From Thermosulfurimonas marina (GTDB lineage: Bacteria; Desulfobacterota; Thermodesulfobacteria; Thermodesulfobacteriales; Thermodesulfobacteriaceae), in contig NZ_CP042909.1 of NCBI RefSeq assembly GCF_012317585.1, forward strand, positions 1,426,001-1,490,000: a DNA stretch of 64,000 bases, in the 5' to 3' direction. The translations under genes were made by a program, and so were the position numbers. The notes below the pieces were generated by a model. The model did not search any database, had not been told where the DNA came from, and saw only the letters and a list, made by a program, of their open reading frames with translations. Of this stretch, positions 50,508 through 59,470 are shown piece after piece (position 1 is the first letter of the stretch; every line of letters begins with the position of its first letter).

Positions 50508-51013
50508 ACCACCCGATCGCCCTTGCGGCGGGCTAAGGGGTGGAGGCGGTGTTCGCGTAAGTTTCCGTCTGGAAGGATGTGTAGCACCCGCAGGCCCCGC
50601 ACCAGGAGGAGGTCCGAAAGGAACCAGCGGTGGCAACGCCAGGGAAGGCCCTCGGCGCACATGAGGGCCGTGGGCTCCCTCCGGGCCAGGTCCAGGAGTT
50701 CCGAGAGGGCCTCTTGGAATTCCGGGCTTTCCATGTGGTCGGCGTAGCCCCGAAAGCCCGGGGAGGTGAGGCCGGTGTTGGGAGAGTCGGGCCGGGGTTT
50801 GCGCCAGCCCCCGAGGGCCGGAAAGTGCCGATAGAGGATCCCGTGGGCCGTTAGAAAATCCCGCAGGGCCTCGGCCCGAAAGTGCGGGAAGCGGCGCGAG
50901 GAGGGCCAGCGCCGAATGTCCGCCAGGGTCCGGACCCTGCGGCGCTTAAGGAGCCTCAGGAACTCTTCGGCCCTATGCGTGGAATGTCCCACGGTGTAGA
51001 TGATTTCCGCCAT
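50477..51013 (-). CDS. DUF488-family protein
   Basis: The 178-residue protein opens with EIIYTVGHSTH and has DIRRWPSSRRFPHF, LGGWRKPRPDSPN and CAEGLPWRCHRWFLSDLL, all typical of DUF488, a family of unknown function with a possible nucleic-acid or stress link. ATG at 51013 is preferred because the other in-frame ATG (51028) lies inside the apparent -10 element. Its start and the ABC ATPase start are only 21 bases apart. Confidence 0.85.
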   Translation of the reverse strand: MAEIIYTVGHSTHRAEEFLRLLKRRRVRTLADIRRWPSSRRFPHFRAEALRDFLTAHGILYRHFPALGGWRKPRPDSPNTGLTSPGFRGYADHMESPEFQEALSELLDLARREPTALMCAEGLPWRCHRWFLSDLLLVRGLRVLHILPDGNLREHRLHPLARRKGDRVVYPAPLNLSK

Positions 51014-51019
51014 TTCTGG

Positions 51020-51029
51020 TTTAATCATA
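51020..51029. promoter_or_regulatory. Compact divergent promoter between DUF488 and ABC exporter
   Basis: On the minus strand TATGAT (51029-51024) is a good -10, placing transcription near 51017, four bases from the DUF488 ATG. On the plus strand TTTAAT (51020-51025) lies nine bases before the ABC ATG at 51034. Neither gene has an SD in the 20-base gap, so both may be leaderless, or only one of them uses this region. Confidence 0.4.
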
Positions 51030-51033
51030 CTCC

Positions 51034-51885
51034 ATGTCCGCGGCGGTGCGGGTGGAAAGGCTTATCAAAGATTACGGAAAGTTGCGGGCCCTTTCCGGGA
51101 TCTCCTTTGAGATCCGTGAGGGGGAACTTTTCGCCCTCCTCGGCCCGAACGGGGCCGGGAAAACCACCACCATCCGCATTCTCACCGGGCTCACCCGGCC
51201 CTCTGGAGGACGGGCCTGGTTTTTCGGTCGGGACATCTTTGCCGATCCCCTTTACGCCAAACGCATGGCCGGACTGGTCCCCCAGGCCACCAACCTGGAC
51301 CTGGAACTTACAGTCTGGGAAAACCTTTTCATCCACGGACTCCTTTTTGGCCTGAGTTGTAGGGAGATCCGCAGGCGGGCCGAGGAACTCCTGCGCTTTT
51401 CCGGTCTCTGGGAAAGGCGCGGGGATCGGGTGCGCACCCTCTCCGGGGGCATGCGCCGCCGGCTGCTTATCGTCCGGGCCCTGCTACATGAGCCCCACAT
51501 CCTCTTCCTGGACGAGCCTACCGTAGGACTCGACCCTCACATCCGGCGCCGACTCTGGGGACTCATCAAACAGATCCAGACCCGGGGGACCACCATCCTC
51601 CTTACCACGCACTACATCGAGGAGGCGGAGTTTCTGGCTGATCGGGTGGCCTTCCTGGATCGGGGACGCATCGTGGCCCTGGATACCCCCGGAAACCTTA
51701 TAGCCCATCTGGGAGAGGTGGCCGTAGACCTGGTGACCGAGGAGGGGCTTACCACCCGGTTTTTCCGCACCCGGGAGGAGGCCGAGCGCGAGGCCGTGCG
51801 CCTTTCCCGCGCCGGGGAGAGCGTGACCATCCGCCGGGTGAACCTGGAAGACGCCTTTCTGCACTTCACCGGGAGGAAGGTATGA
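51034..51885 (+). CDS. ABC-2-type exporter, ATP-binding protein
   Basis: The 283-residue ATPase has Walker A LLGPNGAGKTTT (near 35-46), signature TLSGGMRRRL and Walker B ILFLDEPTVGLDP. Its C-terminal 60 residues match the NodI/CcmA/DrrA-like group that drives export of small molecules, drugs or polysaccharides. It overlaps the permease gene by four bases. The substrate is unknown; the position beside copper genes may be chance. Confidence 0.92.
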   Translation: MSAAVRVERLIKDYGKLRALSGISFEIREGELFALLGPNGAGKTTTIRILTGLTRPSGGRAWFFGRDIFADPLYAKRMAGLVPQATNLDLELTVWENLFIHGLLFGLSCREIRRRAEELLRFSGLWERRGDRVRTLSGGMRRRLLIVRALLHEPHILFLDEPTVGLDPHIRRRLWGLIKQIQTRGTTILLTTHYIEEAEFLADRVAFLDRGRIVALDTPGNLIAHLGEVAVDLVTEEGLTTRFFRTREEAEREAVRLSRAGESVTIRRVNLEDAFLHFTGRKV

Positions 51886-52616
51886 GGGGTTTTCTGGCGG
51901 TCTATCTGCGGGAGCTTCTCATCATCTGGCACCGCCTTCCCCGCATGCTCCTTTCCTTTTCTGTCTCCCCCACCCTCTATCTCATCGCCTTCGGTTTCGG
52001 CCTGGGCAAACATCTCACCGTAGGGGGGCGACCCTATCTGGAATTTTTGGTCCCGGGGGTGGTGGCCGCAAGCTCTATGATGCAGGGGTTCGGAATCAAT
52101 GTGGAGATCAACGTGGCCCGGTTCTATCTGCGGATCTTTGAGGAATTTCAGGCCGCCCCCATTGCCAACTGGGCCTACGTGCTGGGAGAGATCCTGGGGG
52201 GAGTCACCCGGGCCTTCCTTTCCACCTTTGTCATTCTGGCCATCACTATGCTCGCCGGGATCCATCTCCACTTCGGGCCCTGGTTCTTCCTGGGGGTCTT
52301 CCTCAACGCCTTCGTCTTCGCCTCCCTGGGGGTGACCTCCGCCATGGTCATTCGCTCCCATGCCGACCAGGCCCTGGTAACCAACTTTATCATTACTCCC
52401 ATGGTCTTTCTGGGGGGCACCTTCTTTCCGGTAGAGGGCCTTCCGGAATGGGCCCGTCTCCCTCTGAAGCTCCTTCCGGTGACCCACGCCTCGCATCTTA
52501 TTCGCTCCGCGGCCTACGGGGACCCCGTCCCTTACTTTTCCGCCGGGGTGCTTTTTTTCCTTTCCCTCCTGGGTTTCCTTTTGGCCTATCACTCCGTGGA
52601 CCGGGCCCGGGATTGA
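51882..52616 (+). CDS. ABC-2-type exporter, permease
   Basis: The 244-residue permease has about six transmembrane helices and the ABC-2 family signature near ITPMVFLGGTFFPVEGLPEW. It pairs with the ATPase just upstream, with ATG overlapping that gene's stop. The copB promoter overlaps its 3' end. Confidence 0.9.
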   Translation: MRGFLAVYLRELLIIWHRLPRMLLSFSVSPTLYLIAFGFGLGKHLTVGGRPYLEFLVPGVVAASSMMQGFGINVEINVARFYLRIFEEFQAAPIANWAYVLGEILGGVTRAFLSTFVILAITMLAGIHLHFGPWFFLGVFLNAFVFASLGVTSAMVIRSHADQALVTNFIITPMVFLGGTFFPVEGLPEWARLPLKLLPVTHASHLIRSAAYGDPVPYFSAGVLFFLSLLGFLLAYHSVDRARD

Positions 52617-52641
52617 GGGTGGGGCAGACGCGGGTTAGTAT
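52613..52641 (+). promoter_or_regulatory. Promoter of copper ATPase gene, set for a leaderless start
   Basis: TTGAGG (52613-52618), a 17-base spacer and TAGTAT (52636-52641). The ATG at 52648 is seven bases after the -10, the expected start point, and only A-rich sequence without an SD lies between. Confidence 0.55.
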
Positions 52642-52647
52642 AAAAAA

Positions 52648-54651
52648 ATGCATCCTCCGGGCCATGCAGGACACGGGGTCCCTTCCGTTCCCCATGGGGC
52701 GCAGGGGGGTCATGCCGCCCACCACGCCCACATGATCGCCGATTTTCGGCGGCGCTTCTGGATTTCCCTGGCCCTTACCGTGCCCATTCTTTTCCTTTCT
52801 CCTATGCTGCGGAAGCTTTTGGGGCTTGGGGCCTTGGCTTTTCCGGGGGACCGTTATCTCCTCTTCGGACTGGCCAGCGTGGTCTACTTTTACGGAGGCT
52901 GGCCCTTCCTCCGGGGGCTCTTTTCCGAGGTGCAACAGCGCCGGCCGGGAATGATGACCCTCATCGCCGTGGCCATTACCACGGCCTATGGTTACAGTTC
53001 CTTGGTGACCTTTGTTCTTCCGGGAAAGGTCTTTTTCTGGGAACTGGCCACCCTAATTGATATCATGCTCCTGGGCCATTGGATCGAGATGCGCTCGGTT
53101 ATGGGGGCTTCCCGGGCCCTAGAGGAGTTGGCCCGGCTTATGCCCTCGGCGGCCCACCGGATCCTTTCCGAGGGGAGCACCGAAGAGGTGCCCCTGGAGG
53201 CTCTGAGGCCCGGAGATCGAGTCCTGGTCCGTCCCGGGGAGAAGATTCCCGCCGACGGGTGGGTGGTGGAGGGACGCAGTGCGGTAAATGAGGCCATGCT
53301 TACCGGGGAATCTCGCCCGGTGGAGAAGGGTCCTGGAGACGAGGTCATCGGCGGGGCCGTAAACGGCGAGGGCTCATTGGTGGTGGAGATCACCCGCACC
53401 GGGGCCGAGTCCTTCCTCTCGCAGGTGATCGAGTTGGTGCGGGAGGCCCAGGAGAGCAAGTCCCGCACCCAGGATCTGGCCAACCGGGCGGCCTTCTGGC
53501 TCACCCTGATCGCCCTCTCCGGCGGGGCTCTGACTTTTTTCGTCTGGGAGGTCTTTTTGAAAAAGGATCTGGCCTTTGCCCTAGAGCGCACGGTTACGGT
53601 GATGGTCATCACCTGCCCGCACGCCCTGGGGTTGGCCGTACCTCTGGTGGTGGCGGTCTCTACCGCCCTGGCAGCCAAACGAGGGCTGCTCATCCGCAAC
53701 CGGGCAGCCTTTGAACAGGCCCGCAACCTCACCGCGGTGGTCTTTGACAAGACCGGGACCCTCACCGAAGGTCGCTTCGGGGTCACCAAAGTGCTGGCCT
53801 GGGAGGGGCACAGTCCGGAGGAGATCCTGAGGCTTGCGGCCTCGGTGGAGACCCATTCGGAACATCCCATCGCCCGGGCCGTGGCCGAGGCCGCCTCGGA
53901 GACCTACCCCGTAGAGGATTTCCGGGCCCTTCCCGGGAGAGGGGCCCGGGCCCGGGTGGCCGAGCGGGAGGTCCTGGTGGTGAGCCCCGGTTATCTCCGG
54001 GAGGCCGGGCTTGAGCCCCCGGCCGAGGCCCTGGAGCTTTCGGAAAAGGGCCATACGGTGGTCTTTGTCCTGGTGGAGGGGAAGCTGTCCGGGGCCATCG
54101 CCCTTTCGGATCGGATACGTCCGGAATCCCGAGAGGCCATTTCCGCCCTCAAGGCCCGGGGCCTCAAGTGTTTCATGCTCACCGGGGACAACGCCCGGGT
54201 GGCCCGGGCCGTGTCTGAGGAGCTGGGGCTGGACGAGTTCTTCGCCGAGGTGCTCCCTCAGGAGAAGGCGGAAAAGATCCGGGAGGTCAAGGCCCGGGGC
54301 GAGATCGTGGCCATGACCGGCGACGGGGTGAACGACGCCCCGGCGCTGGCCGAGGCCCATGTGGGCATCGCCATCGGGGCTGGGACCGAGGTGGCCATCG
54401 AGACCGCGGACATTGTCTTGGTGCGTAACAATCCCCTGGATGTGGTCACCATTATCGATCTGGCCCGGGCCACCTACCGGAAGATGGTCCAAAATCTCTT
54501 CTGGGCCACGGGTTACAACGCGGTGGCCATCCCTCTGGCCGCAGGGGTTCTTTACCAATATGGGGTACTCCTGAGCCCGGCCATGGGGGCGGTCCTCATG
54601 TCCCTCAGCACGGTGATTGTGGCCCTTAACGCTCGGAGACTGAAAATCTAG
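52648..54651 (+). CDS. copB: CopB-type (P1B-3) copper-exporting P-type ATPase
   Basis: The pump exports copper (or silver) across the inner membrane. Its metal-binding membrane motif is CPH (TCPHALGLA), the mark of CopB-type pumps rather than the CPC of CopA. The N-terminus is His-rich ([10 protein letters not shown]... HAAHHAH) and no HMA domain is present. The phosphorylation motif [13 protein letters not shown] and [11 protein letters not shown] are intact. At 667 residues it is normal for the group. It has its own promoter and is followed by the multicopper oxidase. Confidence 0.95.
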   Translation: MHPPGHAGHGVPSVPHGAQGGHAAHHAHMIADFRRRFWISLALTVPILFLSPMLRKLLGLGALAFPGDRYLLFGLASVVYFYGGWPFLRGLFSEVQQRRPGMMTLIAVAITTAYGYSSLVTFVLPGKVFFWELATLIDIMLLGHWIEMRSVMGASRALEELARLMPSAAHRILSEGSTEEVPLEALRPGDRVLVRPGEKIPADGWVVEGRSAVNEAMLTGESRPVEKGPGDEVIGGAVNGEGSLVVEITRTGAESFLSQVIELVREAQESKSRTQDLANRAAFWLTLIALSGGALTFFVWEVFLKKDLAFALERTVTVMVITCPHALGLAVPLVVAVSTALAAKRGLLIRNRAAFEQARNLTAVVFDKTGTLTEGRFGVTKVLAWEGHSPEEILRLAASVETHSEHPIARAVAEAASETYPVEDFRALPGRGARARVAEREVLVVSPGYLREAGLEPPAEALELSEKGHTVVFVLVEGKLSGAIALSDRIRPESREAISALKARGLKCFMLTGDNARVARAVSEELGLDEFFAEVLPQEKAEKIREVKARGEIVAMTGDGVNDAPALAEAHVGIAIGAGTEVAIETADIVLVRNNPLDVVTIIDLARATYRKMVQNLFWATGYNAVAIPLAAGVLYQYGVLLSPAMGAVLMSLSTVIVALNARRLKI

Positions 54652-54665
54652 TCCGGGAGGGAGTT

Positions 54666-56798
54666 ATGCGCCGTCTGGGAGGGATCCTTTTTCTTCTGTT
54701 GTGGGCCTCTTTGGTCCAGGCCCGGGTACGGGAATACCACCTGGTCTTGGAAGAGCGCCCGGTGACCATCGGCGGGCGTACTATTCGGGCCATGACCGTG
54801 AACGGCAAGATACCCGGGCCCACCCTTTACTTCGAGGAAGGAGACCTGGCCCGCATTCACGTAGAAAACCGTATGTCCGAGGACTCTTCCATTCATTGGC
54901 ACGGAGTCCTAGTTCCCCCAGAGATGGATGGGGTACCCTATGTGAGTTTTCCGCCCATCAAACCCGGAAGCACCTTCACTTACGAGTTTCCCATCCGCCA
55001 GGCGGGGACCTATTGGTACCATTCTCATACCGGTCTTCAGGAACAGCGGGGAGTTTACGGGGCCATCGTTGTCCGGCCCCGGAGGGAGCGTTTCCCTGTG
55101 GACCGGGACTATGTGGTGGTCCTTTCGGACTGGACCTATGAAGATCCTGAGGCTGTGTTGCGTACCCTTAAGGCCGGGCGGGAATGGTACAACATCAAGA
55201 AAGGCACCGCCCAGAGTCTTCTGGGGGCCGTGCGGCTGGGGATGCTCAAGCATTTTTTCAAACGAGAACTCTTACGGATGCCTCCCATGGACCTTTCGGA
55301 TATCGCCTACGATCATTTTCTGGTGAACGGAGGCCCGGAGCTGAGTCTACCGGCCCGTCCGGGGGAAAAGATCCGGCTCAGGATCATCAATGCCGCAGCA
55401 GGCACCAATTTTTATGTGGAGTTTGCCGGAGGCCCCATGACCATAGTGTCCGCCGATGGGCAGGAGGTAGAGCCGGTAAAGCTCAAACGATTTCTCATAG
55501 TGATCGCCGAGACCTATGACGTGATCGTAACCCTTCCCCGGGAAGGGGCCTTTGAATTTCGGGCCACGGCCCAGGACAATACCGGCCACGCTTCTTTGTG
55601 GCTGGGGGAGGGCCCGCGGGTGGCGGCCCCCACGATTCCTTCCCCTAATCTTTACCACACCATGGGGCGGGTGAGCTGGCGGAGCCTTCTGGCCTTGCGG
55701 CCGGAGGAGGCCATGGGGATGTCCGATGCGGCGGTGCGGGCCGGAAAGTTTGACCGTCCGGGGATGATGCCGGGCATGAAGATGGGACACACCCGAAGGT
55801 CCACCCCTCCCGATCTGGCCCTGGACGGGATGGATCCCCGCCGGCCGTGGCCGCCCTATCGTTTCCTGAGGGCCACGAAGCCCACGGCGCCCCCTCCGGG
55901 AAAACCCGTGCGGGTCCTGCGCCTTACCTTGGACGGAGATATGGAACGTTACGTCTGGTTTTTAGGCAAAAAGGCCCTTTCGGAAAGTGATGTTATTCGC
56001 ATCCGCAAAGGGGAGGTGGTGCGTTTAATATTGGTGAATCGCACCATGATGCACCACCCCATGCATCTTCACGGGCACTTTTTCCGGGTCCTAAGCGGCC
56101 AGGGGGCTTACGCCCCTTGGAAACACACCGTGGATGTGGCCCCCATGAGCACTACGGTGATCGAGTTTCCCGCCAATGAATCTGGCGACTGGTTTTTCCA
56201 CTGCCACATCCTTTATCACCTGAAAAGTGGCATGGCCCGGGTGGTCCATTATGAGGGTTACAGTCCCCCTCCGGCGGTGCGTAAGATAAGGCCCCTCCTT
56301 TACCAGGACCACTGGTACGCCTGGGCTGAAGGGACTCTGGCCACCAATATGAGCGAGGGCTACCTCAATCTTTCCAATACGCGCTGGAATCTACGGGCCG
56401 TCTGGGAGATCGGCTGGGAAGGGGTGCCGGAGACGGAAACGGAGTGGACCCTTCTGGTAGAAAGGTATTTTAACCGCTTTTTTACCGTGTTTGCCGGGGC
56501 GGATCTTCTAGACGACGGAGAAGACCTCAGTCGGGCCGTGATAGGATTTACCTATCTTTTGCCTTTGAATTTGCGGACCTATTTCTGGCTGGATAGCGAC
56601 GGGGGCACCCGGATGGGGGTAGAAAAGCACCTCCCTCTTACCGCCCGCCTTTTTCTAGAGGGTTACGCGCAGTATGACACTTGGGAGAAGTGGGAGGGAG
56701 AGGTAGGCCTGAGCTACGTCCTTTCCAAGAGGGCCAGTCTTCGGGCCTTCTGGCACTCGGACTATTTCTGGGGAGTCGGGCTCAACTTCTGGTTCTAA
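54666..56798 (+). CDS. Copper-resistance multicopper oxidase with C-terminal CopB-like beta-barrel extension
   Basis: Residues 1-19 are a signal peptide. The cupredoxin part (about 20-530) has all four copper-binding motifs: HWHG (77-80), YWYHSH (117-121 region), HPMHLHGHFF and HCHILYH, plus a Met-rich insert (MMPGMKMGH) typical of CopA/PcoA oxidases, which detoxify Cu(I). The last 155 or so residues (about 555-710) form short alternating aromatic strands and end in Phe (GVGLNFWF), resembling the barrel-forming CopB outer-membrane protein that is normally a separate gene. The fusion may place the oxidase at the outer membrane. It starts 15 bases after copB with a strong SD. Confidence 0.85.
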   Translation: MRRLGGILFLLLWASLVQARVREYHLVLEERPVTIGGRTIRAMTVNGKIPGPTLYFEEGDLARIHVENRMSEDSSIHWHGVLVPPEMDGVPYVSFPPIKPGSTFTYEFPIRQAGTYWYHSHTGLQEQRGVYGAIVVRPRRERFPVDRDYVVVLSDWTYEDPEAVLRTLKAGREWYNIKKGTAQSLLGAVRLGMLKHFFKRELLRMPPMDLSDIAYDHFLVNGGPELSLPARPGEKIRLRIINAAAGTNFYVEFAGGPMTIVSADGQEVEPVKLKRFLIVIAETYDVIVTLPREGAFEFRATAQDNTGHASLWLGEGPRVAAPTIPSPNLYHTMGRVSWRSLLALRPEEAMGMSDAAVRAGKFDRPGMMPGMKMGHTRRSTPPDLALDGMDPRRPWPPYRFLRATKPTAPPPGKPVRVLRLTLDGDMERYVWFLGKKALSESDVIRIRKGEVVRLILVNRTMMHHPMHLHGHFFRVLSGQGAYAPWKHTVDVAPMSTTVIEFPANESGDWFFHCHILYHLKSGMARVVHYEGYSPPPAVRKIRPLLYQDHWYAWAEGTLATNMSEGYLNLSNTRWNLRAVWEIGWEGVPETETEWTLLVERYFNRFFTVFAGADLLDDGEDLSRAVIGFTYLLPLNLRTYFWLDSDGGTRMGVEKHLPLTARLFLEGYAQYDTWEKWEGEVGLSYVLSKRASLRAFWHSDYFWGVGLNFWF

Positions 56799-56923
56799 GT
56801 CCCTCGGCTTCCCCGAGGCCCCTCGACCGAGTTTGTTTTAAAGAGGACTTCTGGAAAGAAGGGGGGCGCTCTTGGGAGCCGATTTCTTGAATTTTCGGGC
56901 TTTTTGGTCTAGAGTGGGAAGAG

Positions 56924-57256
56924 ATGTCCCCCAGAGGAGCCGGAGTCTATATCCCACCGGGGGCCGGGACGGCCTCCCGCAAGAAAAAGAAGACCTCATC
57001 CCCAAGGCGCAGATGGGGGATAGGGATAGGGCTTTTCTGGTTGGTGGGGGTCGGTTTTTTGGGGGCCACAAACTGGCTCTACCAGCGCGAAACCTCGTTA
57101 CTGGCCCGGCTTGAGGCCGAAAATCAGAGACTTGCGGCCAGAATTGAGGCCCTACAGAAACATCCTGAACTCTATGAAGAGATCGCCCGCAAAAAGTACG
57201 GGTATGTCAAAAAGAACGAACGCCTGATCATTTTCGGAAAGGGGAGGGCACCATGA
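56924..57256 (+). CDS. FtsB/DivIC-type septum formation protein
   Basis: The 110-residue protein has a basic N-terminus and one transmembrane helix (about 33-50). It then has a leucine-zipper coiled coil (LLARLEAENQRLAARIEAL) and the C-terminal motif ARKKYGYVKKNERLIIF, which fits the FtsB/DivIC family of divisome linkers. The preceding 125 bases hold a small hairpin (CCTCGG/CCGAGG) but no clear promoter. It overlaps efp by four bases. Confidence 0.85.
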   Translation: MSPRGAGVYIPPGAGTASRKKKKTSSPRRRWGIGIGLFWLVGVGFLGATNWLYQRETSLLARLEAENQRLAARIEALQKHPELYEEIARKKYGYVKKNERLIIFGKGRAP

Positions 57257-57816
57257 GCATTTCTACCTCGGAATTTCGTCGAGGTCTAAAGATTGAATGG
57301 GAAGGTAAACCATACGAAGTCCTGGAATATCAGCATTCCAAAGTGGCCAAAGGGCAGGCCACGGTGCGCACCAGGCTGCGGGACCTTACCACCGGTCGGG
57401 TCCTGGAGGTGAACTTCCGTTCCGGCGATACCTTTGAGCGCCCGGACTTGGAAGAAAAAGAGATGCAATACCTCTATCAGGAAGGAGATCGCTACGTCTT
57501 TATGGATCTTGAGGTCTACGATCAGATCTACCTGGATCGCGAACAACTAGGGGAGGCCTGGAAGTTCCTCCAGGAGAATGTGACCGTAAAAGTCCTCTAT
57601 TACAAGGGGCGGCCTATCGGGGTGGAGCTTCCCAACACGGTAGAGCTTCGGGTGGTGGAGACGGAGCCCGGGGTGCGGGGAGATACGGTCTCCGGGGGCT
57701 CTAAGCCGGCCAAGCTCGAGACCGGGGCCGTGGTACAGGTGCCTCTTTTCATCAACGAGGGAGATGTAATCCGGGTGGATACCCGGACCGGAGAGTATGT
57801 GGAGAGGGTGAGTTGA
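57253..57816 (+). CDS. efp: Elongation factor P
   Basis: EF-P helps ribosomes through proline stretches. The 187-residue protein has the three OB/KOW domains of the family, including GVELPNTVELRVVETEPG and VDTRTGEYVERV. The loop that carries the modified lysine reads SKVAKGQATV, with K33 at the tip; most bacterial EF-Ps have P-G-K-G there, so the Pro-Gly pair is replaced by Val-Ala. No epmA or other modification gene is adjacent. It overlaps both neighbours. Confidence 0.92.
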   Translation: MSISTSEFRRGLKIEWEGKPYEVLEYQHSKVAKGQATVRTRLRDLTTGRVLEVNFRSGDTFERPDLEEKEMQYLYQEGDRYVFMDLEVYDQIYLDREQLGEAWKFLQENVTVKVLYYKGRPIGVELPNTVELRVVETEPGVRGDTVSGGSKPAKLETGAVVQVPLFINEGDVIRVDTRTGEYVERVS

Positions 57817-58022
57817 TGCTCACGCTTAAACGTCTACGGGAGTTTAAGGAATATCTGGAGTCCGGAGCCTTTATCGAGGATTTCGAGATGCGGCCCCCGG
57901 ATGGTCAGCAGGAGATGCTAGAGATGATCGATCTTCTCTGGGAGATCTGCGAGAAGGCCGATGAAGTGATGACCGAACATTTTTACCGTCGTCTGCGAGA
58001 GGGGTCCGCAAGCGGAGATTGA
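57816..58022 (+). CDS. Small acidic helical protein, unknown
   Basis: Not recognised. The 68-residue product (LTLKRLREFKEYLESGAFIEDFE...) is rich in Glu and Leu and mostly helical. ATG at 57816 overlaps the efp stop (TGATG), and its own stop overlaps the following gene by one base. Strict coupling with efp and the next gene argues that it is expressed. No cysteine or membrane segment is seen. Confidence 0.65.
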   Translation: MLTLKRLREFKEYLESGAFIEDFEMRPPDGQQEMLEMIDLLWEICEKADEVMTEHFYRRLREGSASGD

Positions 58023-58339
58023 TGCCCTATTTTATTCGGGCCCGCACTTATCTGCGCTACGCAGAAGAGGAGTTCCGCCGGGGACATTTTCGGGAGGCCT
58101 TTTTGCTTGCGGCCAAGGCCCTGTGGGCCCTTTCCCAGGTGGAGGCCCCCAAAGAGACCCCTTCTCCAGAGACCATCTTAGCCGCCCTATCCGGAGCAGT
58201 GGAGCCCGAGGTGGTGCGCTTTTTCCGGGAAGGCTGGACGCGCTTTGAAGAAGGTCTTTCCCCGGAGGAGGCCCGGGAGCTGGCCCGGGAGGCCCTGCTT
58301 AAGGCCCGGGAGATCCTGGCCCCCATTTTGGGCCCTTGA
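58022..58339 (+). CDS. Small helical protein, HEPN-like or TPR-like, unknown
   Basis: The 105-residue product opens with ARTYLRYAEEEFRRGHFREAFLLAAKALWAL, a pattern seen in HEPN or TPR helix pairs (split here as ARTYLRYAEEEFRR and GHFREAFLLAAKALWAL). The rest is also helical. The HEPN catalytic Arg-x4-6-His is not evident, so no nuclease role is claimed. It ends three bases before lpxK. No family is assigned. Confidence 0.65.
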   Translation: MPYFIRARTYLRYAEEEFRRGHFREAFLLAAKALWALSQVEAPKETPSPETILAALSGAVEPEVVRFFREGWTRFEEGLSPEEARELAREALLKAREILAPILGP

Positions 58340-58342
58340 GAG

Positions 58343-59401
58343 ATGAACCCCTCCCTGGAAAACCTTTGGGAGATCTCCCGTCCCCTCTGGAGGCCCCTTT
58401 CCTGGGTTTACGGGATGGCGGTGCGTCTGCGCCGGAGGGCCTACGAGCGGGGATGGTTGGCCCGCCGACACCCCGGGGTCTTTTCCCTGGTGGTGGGAAA
58501 CCTTTCTTTGGGGGGCGAAGGAAAGACCCCGGTCACCTTGGCCCTGGCGGAGTGGCTTTGGGCCTTGGGAAGGCGTCCGGTGGTCATTCTTCGGGGCTAT
58601 GGGGGACGGGGGCGGGGGCCGCTTGTGGTCTCTGAAGGGGGGGGATCCCGGGTGTCTCCGGAAGTCTCTGGAGACGAGGCCCAGCTATACGCCCAGAGGC
58701 TTTCCGGGGTACCGGTGGTGGTGGGCCGAGACCGTCTGGCCGCCTCGGAGCTGGCCTGTCGGCGTTTCCGGCCGGGAGTGCTCCTTTTTGACGACGCCTT
58801 CCAGCACTTAAGGCTTTCGGCCGATCTCTACCTCCTGGTGGTCTCTGCCGCCCGGGACCCCTTTTCCGAGCCGCTCTTTCCTGCGGGCCGTCTGCGTGAA
58901 CCTCCGGGGGCGGCCTGCCGGGCCTCGGCCATACTTCTGACCCGAACGGAGGATTATCCCGAGCGGGCCGAAGCCCTCTTTCGGCGCTTTTCGGAGATGG
59001 GCCTTCCGGTCTTTTCCGTAACTCTTGAGCCCGGTCCTCTGGTGGGGCGTTTTCCTCAAGGTCTCTTTCCGGTCTCCGGCCTCCGGCCTCGTCGGGTGGT
59101 GGCCTTTTGCGGGGTGGGAGATCCGGAGAGTTTTCGCCGGGCTCTTGGGGCCCGGGGTTTTGAAGTTCTCCACCTGGAGTCCTTCCCGGATCATTACTCT
59201 TACCGGCCCCGGGATCTTAAACGGCTTTACCGTAAGGCCCAGGAGCTTTCGGCCGAGGCCCTGCTTACCACCGAAAAGGATCTGGTGAAGATCCCCCCGG
59301 TGGCCGGCCCGCTTCCCCTTTTGGCCCTTTCTCTTCTCACCCGTCTGCCCCGGGCCTTCCTTCGCTGGCTCGAGGAACAACTTCCCCCGGCCGAAGGATA
59401 G
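58343..59401 (+). CDS. lpxK: Tetraacyldisaccharide 4'-kinase
   Basis: LpxK phosphorylates the lipid A precursor at the 4' position on the inner membrane. The P-loop is VGNLSLGGEGKTP near residues 50-62, preceded by a short membrane-binding N-terminal helix. ILRGYGGRGRG, DDAFQHLRL and LLTTEKDLVKIP are family motifs. The 352-residue length is normal. A terminator follows. Upstream it shares the transcript with ftsB-like, efp and the two small genes. Confidence 0.95.
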   Translation: MNPSLENLWEISRPLWRPLSWVYGMAVRLRRRAYERGWLARRHPGVFSLVVGNLSLGGEGKTPVTLALAEWLWALGRRPVVILRGYGGRGRGPLVVSEGGGSRVSPEVSGDEAQLYAQRLSGVPVVVGRDRLAASELACRRFRPGVLLFDDAFQHLRLSADLYLLVVSAARDPFSEPLFPAGRLREPPGAACRASAILLTRTEDYPERAEALFRRFSEMGLPVFSVTLEPGPLVGRFPQGLFPVSGLRPRRVVAFCGVGDPESFRRALGARGFEVLHLESFPDHYSYRPRDLKRLYRKAQELSAEALLTTEKDLVKIPPVAGPLPLLALSLLTRLPRAFLRWLEEQLPPAEG

Positions 59402-59405
59402 GGAT

Positions 59406-59436
59406 CTGGCCTTGCCTGGAGGCCGGACTTATTTTT
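59406..59436 (+). terminator. Probable terminator of lpxK
   Basis: CTGGCC (59406-59411) pairs with GGCCGG (59421-59426), with one G-T pair and a loop of nine, followed by ACTTATTTTT. The stem is short but the T-tract is good. Confidence 0.55.
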
Positions 59437-59470
59437 GGGATCGGGGAGAATTCGGGGGAGGTGAGGGACG

